Shown piece after piece: positions 1 through 11,160 of a stretch of 64,000 nt of DNA. The translations under genes were made by a program, and so were the position numbers. Source of the DNA: Nymphaea colorata (Eukaryota > Streptophyta > Magnoliopsida > Nymphaeales > Nymphaeaceae); NCBI RefSeq assembly GCF_008831285.2, contig NC_045149.1:22574535-22638534 (forward strand). The letters are read 5' to 3'. The notes below the pieces were generated by a model. That model was not told the DNA's origin. It worked only from the letters and a program-made list of their open reading frames with translations, and made no database searches. How positions within the stretch are numbered: position 1 is the stretch's first letter; every line of letters starts with the position of its first letter.

Positions 1-950
1 CTCCAGTCTTAAAAATTGAAACCATGCACAGTTCTTGATGCGACCCCGCTGCCCGGGGCTGCCAAAGGCGGCCTGGATGCGGTCGCTCTCCAAGATCACG
101 CTCAGCACAGGCGATCGGAAGGCAAATCCCTGCACTCCTGTATTCTGCCGTTATGGCCTTCTTCAAGGGCATGGAGTGAACAGTCACAAAATACCACGAT
201 CTTGGGGTGAAACGCGATGGATGATCGTGGAAAGGATATGAGAGATGCGGATGAAGCTGGATGAACCGATGGAATGAGGACGAGATAATCTCGAACGGTG
301 AGAAACCAGCTGGCCAATGGAACAGTAACTTGTTGGGTTACTGTGGAGTCGCAGGCACAGGGAAGAGGTTGATCAGTCGGATGGCGATGTTATCCTCACA
401 ACCACAGAGCAATACGCCAAATGTAGTAGGGATCGGAGAGGCAAGAGTTGACCGGTGAAGAACCACGTCGCCGGAAGATCAAGCTTTTGTGCGTCCGTCG
501 GGTGAAGAAGAGGAAGAACCACGTCCTCTTTGTCAATCGCCGGATTTAGGGATTTTTGATAGGAGATAGACATAGTCACCTTAATGGCACTTTGATAAAA
601 CTCGCTCGCTATTCAATCGCCGGAATCAAGTCTGAAAATCTCATTCAGAAGCAAGCATTACAAGATTAATCAAAGGCACAAATGAAAACGCCGTTCTCCC
701 CTTTAAAGGGTAGGGAAGAAGGAGAAGAAGAAAGACTCAGTTCGATACACTTATTCGACACCCAAAAACCTGCCCGAGTCTCAAAAGAAACCCGGTTCAG
801 CGGTAGACTCAGCAAAAGTGGATCTGGGTCCCCTCCCGGATCCCACACAACGATCCACAGTCCCAATCCGAATCCTTTTAACGCTAGGATTGGAAATACA
901 GACGCGCGGGTCCAACCCGCCAGTAAAATCTGGATCCATATCCGGTTCCC
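1..950. other. Gene-free stretch, moderately GC-rich, unidentified
   Basis: I see no gene with family support here. Several short overlapping open frames exist on both strands, which is expected for GC-rich sequence and not evidence of coding. The texture differs from the AT-rich intergenic DNA that follows, so it may be the decayed end of a transposable element reaching in from the left, but I recognise no LTR, primer site or protein domain. Confidence 0.4.
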
Positions 951-957
951 ATTGCCC

Positions 958-1230
958 GCCGTGTCCCGCTGGACTGTCGCTACTCGCTCGGCGTGTCCCG
1001 CCACGGCTCTCCATTTCGTCTCGCGCATGTCTCCAAGCTCGTGTCTCTACTCGCTGGGCGTGTCCCGCCATACGTCATCGCGTGTCCCTCGTCAGAACTC
1101 CCCACAAGTGTCCTGATTGCGTCCGGCTCATGTGTCCTCAGTATCTCGTCATGTCTCGTATCTCCTGAAATCGTGTCCCGTTCTAGAACGCCTTGAACGC
1201 GTCCCGTGCTTGCTCTTCTCGTTTGTCCCT
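958..1230 (+). repeat. Degenerate array of GTGTCCC-type motifs
   Basis: The motif GTGTCCCG or a one-base variant recurs about ten times in 270 bases, for example at 961, 992, 1041, 1060, 1082, 1109, 1131, 1173, 1199 and 1222, separated by CT-rich spacers containing TCGTC, CTCGC and similar words. Spacing is irregular (roughly 10-40 bases), so this is not a simple microsatellite. It could be internal repetition of an LTR or leader region of an element, or a decayed minisatellite. No function is assigned. Confidence 0.45.
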
Positions 1231-1404
1231 GGCTGTTCTTCCTGTTCCGAGCAGCTGTCCCACGCATACCAACCTGAATCCAGCTGCTCCTGAACAGACC
1301 TGACCGAGTTTCACCTTGGGGTGAGTCCTTTCCTGTCCGAGGATGAACTTGTTGTGCATGAAGGCTGAATGGCTTCAGCCATGCCGAACCATCTTGGCCG
1401 AGGG

Positions 1405-1785
1405 GCTGGGATTACCCTCCCTTGGCAAAACGTTACCCTCTCAACACGACCAGAACCTACGACGCCTCAACGTTTCTCGAATAACCTCTCTTGATCGTAG
1501 GAACTACGAAGGCCTCGGTAGCTGGTGGCTCTGGGGTGCGTATGTCCGGCACTGCTGCACGTGTATGAAAGGTCCACGGTGCTAACCTCTCATAGCTGCC
1601 GCCTGTGATGATCGCCCACACGGATAGCCTCACTCGATGTCTGCCCAAGGTCTTTGTATAGGCTGTTAACCTCACTTGACGGACACCCTTCTCGCTAGGG
1701 TATAACTCCTGCCTGATAGCCTCCCTTGCGTGGGGAGAGGCCATAGAGAGTGGCCATGAGGCGTTTTAACCTCCCTAACGCACAA
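1405..1785 (+). repeat. Degenerate array of TAACCTCnCT motifs
   Basis: A motif close to gwTAACCTCCCTTGaCG recurs about nine times in 370 bases: near 1411, 1432, 1481, 1582, 1623, 1665, 1701, 1715 and 1763. Some copies read ATAGCCTC. The spacers are unrelated to each other. It lies about 200 bases beyond the GTGTCCC array, and the two together suggest one internally repetitive element. The identity is unknown. Confidence 0.45.
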
Positions 1786-1789
1786 AGGA

Positions 1790-3896
1790 ACCTGGTGAAT
1801 GATGAAAGGCTGCCAATGCTTTGGCCTCGGACGGCATGGATACGGGCTGCCTTCTGCCATCATGGCCACGCGGAGGTAGGCCCGTATCAGTTTGCAACGA
1901 TGCCCGAAAAGCTAAATGATTCGTCACATGCACAAAATTCTTAATTTATAAGCCAAAAACTCAAAAAAAAAATTATTTTACGAAAAAGATCTGAAAATCC
2001 AGACTATATTTGCATAGATGTTCGCTCTTGTTGCCACGTCAATCAGTTAAAGCAGTTACAAGAAGGGCCAGAATTTTTCATTAAGAGGCCGAACTATAGT
2101 TTCAATTAACAAAGATCAGAGATATAATTTTTCAAAACATTCATATAAGACTAAATGAAAGATTTTTAATTTTGAAGAGGGAGCCACGCTCACTCTCTCT
2201 CTACTCTCCCAATGGGGTCCCATTTTTATAACATATTATTTTAATATACATTTTTTTATAGGTTTTGAATTGGGTCCCACCTTCGCTCGGTGTCAACCCT
2301 GGTGGCGCCACCATGTCCTACACTAACTCAGGTCCTTAATTAAACTAAAGTTCAGCTTACCTTTATTAATCCTAGCTTAAGTGTGTTAATTCAACATTAG
2401 GGTGGCTGATTATGTTTACGACCTAGTTAATTACAATTAGGAGTCACTAATCTCACAGTTAGTGATTTACTAATCCATCCTGGATTCATTTACTTAATTT
2501 CCTTTCTCTGTCTAGTAACTTAGCATGCCTAATTTTGACTAATTATGGTTAACCAGTGGGTTAGCCAAACCAAACTGCTGTTAGCTATATCACTTGGTGA
2601 TTTACTTAAGGTAGTTAACTATTTTTAATCCCCTAGAGACCGTTTAGCACCAGTAACAAATTGTTACTGTTGAGATTCATAAAACTCTATAACATAGTAT
2701 TTTTTGAATCAGCTTTAAATTTGAAACAGACTAACTGGACAAGAACATCATGTTATGAACGCCCAACGGCCCTTTAATCTTCGTCATTAGCAGATTACTA
2801 ATCTGCCCACAGCCTTTTTACGTTTTTAGGTATATGTCTCATTATATCTTGTTCCAGTTTTACCTCTGCACTTTTTGAAAATTCCCAACGTGTCCCTATT
2901 AAAAAATTACCAAAATAACCTAGGTTCTTACCAAATTTTACTCTCACGCCACTAACCTGATTAGTGTTCTAGAATTTGCCATCTGTGTCCCCTTCGATTT
3001 CAAGTGGAATTACATATATATTGTGATTTGTCAAGTCTAACAAGCATTTTTGGTGTAATTATAATAATTTTTTTAAAGTCATTTACAAGTTTTTTATGAA
3101 AGCAAATATTTTTGTAAAGAAATTTTTAATGCAACCGAAGTACAAATGACGTAAAAGGCTGATAACGTCTGCCCTCATTTTTTTTTCTTTGATAATTACA
3201 CGAACGTGCATTGTTAGACTGTTGTTTGGTATCTTTACGTATTATTTAGTGTTTCTCATCTCTGCAGCATCACAGAATTTACCCGCTTTCTACTTTCTCC
3301 ACTCGGAAATTCAGACACAGTATAGATTTCTTTTATTCCTTTTATAATGTTGTTTTGCTCTTTACTTTTAACATTTATTGGTTCTTACTATTGAGTAGTG
3401 CGTATGCTAATTACTTTTTTACCTCAAAAAATATCATTTATATATATGTGTGTGGGGGGGGGGGGGGGGGGGGGCATGCCTTAATTTGTCTCTATAATCT
3501 GATTTATTTGAAATAATGAGCAAATATGGACTTTTCAATGCTTACCCACCAAGCTAAGTACTTTATATTCATACTCAAAATAGTTGTAGCAACTGGACTC
3601 ACTCCCACACTAAGTGTTAGGGTTTACCAAACCCTTTGAAAAGCATGCAAGCAAGGAGAAGTTGGCAAAAAAGATGTTTCTTTAAGAAAAGTAACACAAA
3701 AAGATGAGTTGAAAAAAGACCCAAATAGTCATCCTCACTTTTCTTTTGATATATACATAGTACTTTCATAACATGTTGTGTAAAGTGGTGGTAAATACAA
3801 GTGTCACACACTATACATTTAGAAGTCTCTCTAGAAGACCTAGACACCCCACTGCTCTCTAATGCGTTCTTGTTTTATACATCCTACGCCTTTTTC
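1790..3896. other. AT-rich intergenic DNA
   Basis: No gene is visible. The sequence holds a perfect 12-base palindrome GGTGGCGCCACC at 2301-2312 and an uninterrupted run of 21 G at 3454-3474 preceded by short TA and TG alternation. Between 2280 and 2800 the sequence is rich in TTAATTA, TTAGTGA and GTTAACC words, which looks like a decayed repeat but cannot be named. Confidence 0.5.
3454..3474 (+). repeat. Poly-G tract, 21 G
   Basis: An uninterrupted run of 21 guanines follows a short TA/TG-alternating stretch. Tracts this long are unstable and error-prone in sequencing, so the exact length is unsafe. Confidence 0.9.
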
Positions 3897-4570
3897 TAGT
3901 AGCTTCAATTTTAGGCATAAAAAATTAAAAATTAAGACAACTGATCACTTAACAACCTTGTTAAAAATCTCTCACAATTTTACTGTGAGACTAAACTTTT
4001 CAAAGTGCGGTTTCACAATTCACTTTTCTTAAAGTACATGCATCTACATGCGTTGAACCTCAAGTCCAAGTGTTGAACTGTATTTTGCTATAATTATAAC
4101 AACCCAACTCACCACCGCATTGGTTTCAAGTTCCTAGTTTAGTGGATCCCCGCTTGCGGACTAGTAGCTTTAATTATAGCATTAGAAAGCTAGACGTCAT
4201 GGCAACCAATCAATTAAAAAATTGAAGTCCTTTTAGAATTTTTAATATAGAACTAAACTTCTCAAAATGGTGTATTACAATCTACAAATATTTAACGCAT
4301 ACGCGTTTGTACATTACCCTGGCTTTGAGTGTTGAATTGATTATGAGACCACTGCAAAAATGTAATGCACTTTGACATTGGGCTCGAACTCCCGGTTTGG
4401 TGGATTCCAACTTGCTTCCTAACAAATTCATTTTGTAGCTTTAAAAAGGGCATGAACGAAGACCATCAAAATAACTTAACAACTTCTTTTATAAGTTTTT
4501 TGAAGATCTCTTGTGATACTTAATAGAACTAAACTTAGTAAAGTTGGACCGATTAACCAAAATTCATCTT
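3897..4570 (+). repeat. Diverged ~268-bp tandem repeat, about 2.5 copies
   Basis: Three successive units begin with TAGTAGCTT (3897), TAGTAGCTT (4162) and TTGTAGCTT (4434), giving periods of 265 and 272 bases. Each carries the same ordered landmarks: a block like GACTAAACTTTTCAAA followed about 15 bases later by TTTCACAATTCAC or TATTACAATCTAC, then a GTGTTGAAcTG block, then CAAGTTCC or CGAACTCC followed by GTTTAGTGGATCC or GTTTGGTGGATTCC. The third unit is partial. Divergence is heavy, so the array is old. It may be a relic satellite or a duplicated non-autonomous element. Confidence 0.6.
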
Positions 4571-5002
4571 CTATAAAAGGTTTATGAGGTTGTTGAAGCA
4601 AAACTTTAATACAAGCAATGTGTGGAGAAAATTAGGTATGCATATATTTTGCTAGTTGTATGTATTAAAGTTATTTGGGTGAGCGGGAGAGGGAGCATTC
4701 ACCGTTTAAGTGAGTGCCAAAATCTCTTTCTTTTTCCTCCTACTATGTCAGTATTTAATGTAGGTCCACAATTCATTAAACCTCTCAAACTAATTAGGGG
4801 GCATTTGGCATCAACAACAAAGTTGTGAGTTCTTCATGAATCTTCTTTAATTTTTGAGATAAATTCATAAAATACTCACAAAGTATTCTCGCATCCAAAC
4901 GATCCCTTCAAGTTACAATTTGTTAAAAAAAAAAATAGTAACCTCCCTATCAGAGCGTGTCAGCCAAGTTGTTTTGGCTCTGTGTTGGTACGACACGACT
5001 GG

Positions 5003-5560
5003 ACGCTAAGGATGTTCACCAAATGAGTCGAGCCCGAGCTCGAGCTCAACTCAAGCTTTATGAGGTGAGCTCGAGCTTGACTCGTTTAACCGAGTCTAAG
5101 CTCAAGCTCGACTTGTTTAAGCTCATGTCTCTTAATATATATTTTATATTTTTCAAGTGACCAATGTATAATGATGTCTTAGTTATATTTTAATAAAATG
5201 ATATACATGCGAGAATCCCTCCTTATTTATTATCTAGAGCTAAAACCGAGTTTTACACAAAAATAATAGAAAATGATACAAAAACAATAAGGAGCAAAGC
5301 TATGCCCCAAATCTTTGAATTCTTTATATACCTTAACTACTTAAAATTTTCACATTTTTGTTTAAGTGATTTTAAGTTTTTGAAATTATAAAAATAAGTA
5401 GTAGTGTTAAGCGCGTCTAGTCGAGTTTAATCTAATCGAGTTCATCCAACTCAAACTCGATGAGTTTACCAAAGTTAAGTTCAAATTGGATTAGCTAGAG
5501 GTCGAGTGGAGTTTAACCAGTTCGGGTCCAGCCCGAGTTGGCCTTGCCCAAAAACCGACA
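5003..5560. repeat. TCGAG/GAGCTC-rich dispersed repeat
   Basis: Both ends of this segment are packed with GAGCTCGAGCTC, GACTCG and GTCGAG words (about 5024-5115 and 5410-5540), with an AT-rich centre. Similar low-complexity GAGCTCGAGC blocks occur in many plant genomes as ends of dispersed repeats. I could not align clean terminal inverted repeats or a target duplication, so the class is left open. Confidence 0.4.
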
Positions 5561-5589
5561 TACGATCTGCAGGTGTTCGGTATTTATGA

Positions 5590-5858
5590 GTCGTCTCCGT
5601 TCAAAAAAAGGGGTGAGAGAGGGCGAGAGCGAAAGCGAGCGAGCGTGCTAGGAAGAGGTAGTCGCTCTGCCGTACCCGCACAAAGAGGGGTGAGGGACGG
5701 GAGATTCTAGGGTTTAGGCGGATCTGCAGTTTCACGCCTTTCAGTCCTACCTGCGTCTCCATTTTATCAATGAACTACGGGAGGCTTGCCGGCGTCGTTA
5801 CCTGGGATTCGACCATTGAGGCTCTTCTTCCATTTTGACGAGCCCCTCTCCTTCTCAG
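5590..5858 (+). other. Probable 5' leader exon of the SUVH gene
   Basis: A purine-rich start (GAGAGAGGGCGAGAGC) at about 5604 is followed by a GC-richer leader that ends in a strong donor, CTTCTCAG|GTAAGAG, with GT at 5859-5860. The matching acceptor, TTATTGTAG, lies at 8388-8396, 16 bases before the methyltransferase start codon. This is the usual layout for SUVH5/6-type genes, whose intron sits in the untranslated leader and whose coding region is uninterrupted. The transcription start is not visible; the left boundary given is a guess. Confidence 0.45.
5770..5838 (+). other. Upstream open reading frame in the SUVH leader, 22 codons
   Basis: A complete ATG-to-TGA frame of 22 residues (begins MNYGRLAGVVTWDS, ends ALLPF) lies wholly inside the predicted leader exon, 20 bases before the donor. 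If this exon is transcribed the frame would be scanned before the main start and could lower translation. Conservation is unknown. Confidence 0.4.
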
Positions 5859-6530
5859 GTAAGAGATTTTCCTCGCAATAAGGTTTGCTACTGCCCATTT
5901 TACTGTTGCATGTTGGTTCTTCGTTTCACGGTTTCAGAGGACGTATATGAAGCCGAGTCGCGGCAGAATGGCTTTGTTCGACCCTGTTTGATTATTTTAC
6001 CCTTATTCGTTATTTTGGGTTTTAGCGAATAGGAACTCCTTTGCCTTCGGTGATGTGATTCCGAGTGTTGATCCAGCTCTTTTTGTTGATTCGTCTCGTC
6101 ATTTGCTCTGGCGTTTTTAGTTGTATATGATCCATAAACACTCTCTGCATTTAGGGCTTCTTGCTTGTGACTGTGGATTATTCTTACATTCATTAACCTT
6201 ATGCTAATGGGTATGTGGACTATTGAGTTTAATATCAATAACACGTATGGTTGCATGTGTGATTGCCTGATTGCTTTTGTCCATCGAGTTAGCTTTGTTG
6301 TTAAATAAGGTCAAATTTCTAATAATTCGATCGGTAGGTTGTGCGTTAGTTTTTACTCTGTAGATCATCTCATGAGGTATGTGCCACGTTTAGTGTCTGG
6401 TTTCTTCATGTTAACAACCCCCATTCTTTTTTTCTTTTTTTTTTCTGGTTCTTTGAATATTTTAATAAGGAAAATGCATGGTCTTTTGAAGTATTGGTAT
6501 TTTTTTATGGACTCTAATTTTCATTGGTTC

Positions 6531-6548
6531 GGGGGGGGGGGGGGGGGG
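6531..6548 (+). repeat. Poly-G tract, 18 G
   Basis: An uninterrupted run of 18 guanines in the predicted leader intron, followed by TGG. This is the second long G tract in the window. Confidence 0.9.
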
Positions 6549-7419
6549 TGGTTCCTTTTCTCATTATCTATGTTGTTTGTCTGTTCAAATCCGTTCCTTG
6601 AGCGGATATATTAGCGCCGTCCTGTCTGTCGTGATGCAACTAGGGTTTTCCATATATCTGCTTAGCTGAGGCTACATTCATCCTTGTGACATATCGTTAA
6701 TCTGTCATTGGTGTAAACTGATTTTTTATCTGCTACTAAGGTTTATTTTCTCATCAAATAAGTAACTTTTTTTCTAGTGTATTCTCTTGTTTATTTAGTG
6801 CTCATTTATGTAGTCCATAGTTGTATGATTTATGTCAAGGATTAATCATTTGCAAATTGCAAGTAATGGTGTCCTATAATTCAAGCAATGGTGTTGCCTT
6901 GGAAGGAATCTGCAGAAGCCCACCTCTTCCTCCGAGAAATAGTTTTGGAATCAAAATCCCCAAACCCTCTCTCTCTCAACTCACATAACATTCTCAAAAT
7001 CTAACTCATTCATTAAGAAATGTTGTATGAAGGACTATGTCACATGGGACTCACCAAAACAGCAAAAGCACCCGAGTTGACACAAATCAGGTGTGGGTGT
7101 GCCTCCGACACAGCATCGTGTGTGGTCAACATGAATCTGGTTCAATCAAACAGTGTTGAGGTCATTGTTGTCTTCTTTTCAATTTTTTTTAGAAATGATT
7201 CTTCTATTTTTCAGTTTTTTCTGTTTTACTGCATCTGTTGTACTCTTTTTAGTATTGTACTGCATATTTTTGCAGTTCAATACTAGGTATTATATGCTTT
7301 TCATAAGTTTATCTACTGTGTATGCCATATGGTCATATATGCTGTTGCTATTTATAAGTTTTCTTAATATGGGAACATGTTTTCTTGTATGTATTCATTG
7401 CAAAAGCTTTCTTGATCTG

Positions 7420-7420
<1 letters not shown>

Positions 7421-7457
<37 letters not shown>
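7421..7457 (+). repeat. (TA)n microsatellite, about 18 units
   Basis: An uninterrupted TA dinucleotide run of 37 bases in the predicted leader intron. Confidence 0.95.
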
Positions 7458-7460
<3 letters not shown>

Positions 7461-7984
7461 CACATATATCGTGTACGGGTATTATACAGTGAGAAATTTC
7501 TCGGGTATAATACGGCTCGAGAAAATCTCACAAAATTTTTAAAACATTTAATAAATCCTGAAAATTATAAAAAAAAATAAAAAATGCAAAAAAAAACGCT
7601 TTTTTCATATTTTTATTTTCTAGTGTTTTTTTAAAAAGGATACGTCTAATTGCCATTTTATACGGCTGACCTATTTCTTGCGTATTATATGTGTTTTCTG
7701 TGACAATGATATATATATATTACATGCACATACATATGCTGCTTATAAGTTATATACATGTATTACCTGTTTTGTTAATCATATGTCCTATACTCCTATG
7801 TAATTATATGTTATATACTTATACAGTTATAAATTTATAACACTAGATGTATAACAACAAATTGTTTAGCTCCTATTTATCATTAAGATTGTAAAGTCTG
7901 AAATTAGACTCCAGAGTATGTATATACGTGGAAGAAACAGAATGCTACAGATTTTGGAATATAAGATGTGACTTTGTAATTGTA

Positions 7985-8092
<108 letters not shown>

Positions 8093-8412
8093 AGACACAC
8101 ACATACCCTCGCCGCACCCCCACCCATGTTTTTCTGAAATTTCCCGCACCCATGTGGCATAGATGAAAGAGTGAAATCAGTCCATTTGATCTGAGAAGCA
8201 CTATGCCTACTTGGTAGTGCATTCTTAGCGGGCAACACCTTTTCAGGATTTTGAACCATTTTCAAGATTATGTGGCACTACTTGACTTCATTAACACACA
8301 TTATAACCTGGTTGCTTAGAACTTTTAGTTTTTGGCTGGCTTAGTTTGAGTCCATTTCAAGTCCTTGATGGAAATGTGAAACCCATGTTATTGTAGAGTG
8401 CATTCAATCATC

Positions 8413-10970
8413 ATGAACTCAGACTTGCTAGAGAATGGTAACACTAATGATGGATCTTCAAAGGAGAGACGTTTTGAAATCAATGGATATGTTGATTCAG
8501 ATGGTGTGATTAGATTCAAGAAGCGGAAAGTTTCTGCAATTCGTAATTTTCCTAAAGGCTGTGGCCGATTTGCCCTTCTTAGTGATGTTAAGCCACGACC
8601 CTCTCTCCCACTTGCAGAAGCTCCAAAAATTACTGATCTGGTGCCAAAATGTTCGCTTACCCCAGTGCCAGCTGTACGTAAATTCCCTATTGGTTGTGGG
8701 AGGAATGCCGAAAGACTCACTGAAGAAAAGCGCCAGGAATTACTTGCTCAGAGAAAAGATGGTGATTATAAGGCGAAACCAGTGATTAATATCAAATCTT
8801 CTGGTAAGGAAATCAGGGATCATGAGAGAAAAACCATAGATGTTCAAAAATCTATCGCCGAGAAGAAGGGACTAGTGACACCACCAACTACTGGAACAGA
8901 AAAGAGGAAAACTGCTGTCTCTGGAAAGAAAGGAGGCAAATCTTTAGAATCGGCTAAGCAAAAAGTTCCTATGTTTCCTCCGGCGGCCGAAGATCAAGAT
9001 CATGCAGAAGACAGAACTAACCTTGAATTCTTCAGAGGGAAGGTGGTTGTGCAGGCTCTTATGGCTGCTCCAAATTGCCCATGGAGACAGGGGAAGCGAG
9101 CTTCCAAATCATCCAGTACAGTCAAAGTGAATCTGAAGAAAAAAAAATCTACTGCAGAAGGTAAAGAAATTGTTCCTTATGAGAAAGAATTGACTCCCAA
9201 TGAAGGGTTTCCTTCTGATGACCATAATTATATGGTTGTGAGGCATACAGATGAAAATGATTGTCATGATTCTAATAGCATAAATCCAGTTGCAGATGGT
9301 GGAGAAACTCTTGACTTTGTTCAACCTATTTCTATGAGAGTTCCTGAATCACAGGAATGTTCACTGAGTTTAATACCATTCGGATTGCCTTCTTCGAACA
9401 GCTATGGTGAGACAGTCACCCGTAAGAAAGTCCGAGAAACACTTCGTCTGTTTAATGCAATTGTTAGAAAGCTAACGCAAGGAGAAGAGATGAAGCCCAA
9501 AGGGCACATACATCCTGTGAAACGAGTGGATATTGATGCTTTTAAACTGCTTAAGGAGAATTACAAATTTGTGAACCCTGGAAGACCAATAATTGGAATT
9601 GTGCCAGGTGTTGAAGTTGGTGATGAATTCCAGTACAGGGTAGAGCTTCTCATTGTTGGTCTACACCGTCAACTGCAGAATGGAATTGATTGTTTGAAGC
9701 AAGACGATGACACCATATTAGCCACTAGTATTGTGGCGTCAGGGGGTATGATGATGATTTTGACAGTTCTGATGTGTTGATTTATTCTGGTCAGGGAGGA
9801 GGAGACAAAAAACATCGTGAACATCAGAAGCTTGAACGAGGGAATCTCGGGTTAAAAAACTGCATAGAAGCTAGGTCACCTGTTAGAGTAATTCGTGGAT
9901 TCAAGGAGGCTAAAATTTCTGAGGCCCATGATGGTTCAAGGCCTAAAATTTACACATACGATGGTCTGTATCAGGTTGAAAAATACTGGCCAGAGCTATT
10001 GAATGGGTACTCTGTGTTTAAGTTCCAGCTGAGAAGATTGCCAGGACAACCTGAACTTGCCTGGAAAATTGTGAAGCAGGTAGGAAAATCGAAAATACCT
10101 ACAGCTCGCAAAGGGGTTTGTGTAGGCGATGTCACTCACGGTGGTGAAAAGATTCCTATTTGTGCTGTGAATACCTTAGACGGTGAGCGTCCTGCACCAT
10201 TCAAGTACATAGACAAAATGAGGTACCCTGAGTGGTACAACCCAGCCCCTCCCCAGGGCTGTGATTGTGTTGGTGGATGCTCTGATTCTGAGAAATGTGC
10301 TTGTGCTGTCAAGAATGGTGGGGAGATCCCTTTCAACCACAATGGAGCTATCGTAGAAGCAAAGCCCATTGTATATGAATGTGGTCCGTCTTGCAAGTGC
10401 TCTCGTTCTTGTCATAATCGAGTAAGCCAGCATGGTATGAGATACCCATTGGAGGTTTTCAAGACTGAGACCAGGGGCTGGGGTGTGCGTTCCCTTTCTT
10501 CAATTGCATCAGGAACTTTTATTTGTGAATATGTTGGAGAGCTGCTACGTGATACAGAGGCAGAACAGCGTACTGGTAATGATGAGTATCTTTTTGACAT
10601 TGGCCATAATTATAATGACGAGTCACTATGGAAGGGGGTGTCAAAACTAATCCCTGATTTGCACACAAGCGGTTCTTGTGAAGATGTTGAGGAGGTTGGC
10701 TACACAATTGATGCTCTGAACTATGGTAATGTAGGCAGGTTTATTAATCATAGTTGTTCACCAAATCTCTATGCTCAGAACGTCCTTTATGACCATGATG
10801 ACAAAGCCTTGCCACACATTATGTTATTTGCTGCTGAAAACATCCCTCCTTTACAGGAGTTAACATATCATTACAACTACAACGTAGGCCATGTTCATGA
10901 TTCCGATGGCAACATAAAGAAGAAAGAGTGCCACTGTGGTTCTCATGAATGTACAGGGAGATTGTATTGA
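8413..10970 (+). CDS. SUVH5/6-type histone H3-K9 methyltransferase, one apparent frameshift
   Basis: The product belongs to the plant SU(VAR)3-9 homologues, nuclear enzymes that bind methylated DNA through an SRA (YDG) domain and methylate histone H3 lysine 9. Start: the first ATG after the predicted leader acceptor (MNSDLLENG). The N-terminal region carries two copies of the SUVH5/6 motif, AIRNFPKGCGR near residue 42 and AVRKFPIGCGR near residue 87, then VVQALMAAPNCPW near 211. The SRA domain starts near residue 389 (GRPIIGIVPG) and continues with TYDGLYQVEKYW around 9955. Next come the cysteine-rich pre-SET (GCDCVGGC, CKCSRSC), SET (GWGVRSL, FINHSCSPNLY, ELTYHYNYN) and post-SET (ECHCGSHECTGRLY), ending at TGA 10968-10970. 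After the run of five G at 9742-9746 the frame shifts: frame 1 stops at 9780, while the homologous reading (YDDDFDSSDVLIYSGQ) continues in another frame. With six G the protein would be about 850 residues, normal for the family. The cause is either a sequencing error or a real lesion. There is no usable intron at this point. Confidence 0.9.
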
Positions 10971-11018
10971 AGATATGTGGTGATATTTTGCATGCCGTTG
11001 TTTCTCATTCCATGTAAG

Positions 11019-11160
11019 AGCTATCATGTCATTACAATGGTCATGATTCTGACAGCAGCATAAAGAAAGAGCACTATTGTGGTTTTGATGAATGCAGGGA
11101 AAATTGCAATAAATACTATGTGGTGATTTTGCATGCTGGTTCCGCATTCAATGTATGTTC
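11019..11160 (+). repeat. Decayed tandem copy of the SUVH 3' end
   Basis: This segment repeats 10862-11015, which covers the post-SET codons, the stop and the first bases of the 3' UTR. Shared ordered blocks include TCATGATTC(T/C)GA, ATAAAG(AAG)AAAGAG, CACTgTGGTT, GATGAATG(T/C)A(C)AGGGA, AtATGTGGTGAT and TTTGCATGC. The copy has small deletions and frameshifts and no longer encodes the zinc-binding Cys pattern. It now forms part of the presumed 3' UTR. Confidence 0.75.

Noticed and set aside
682-1168. Open frames of up to 144 codons in GC-rich DNA
   Set aside because: Open frames on both strands and several phases of the same GC-rich motif array, with no domain; chance openness is likely.
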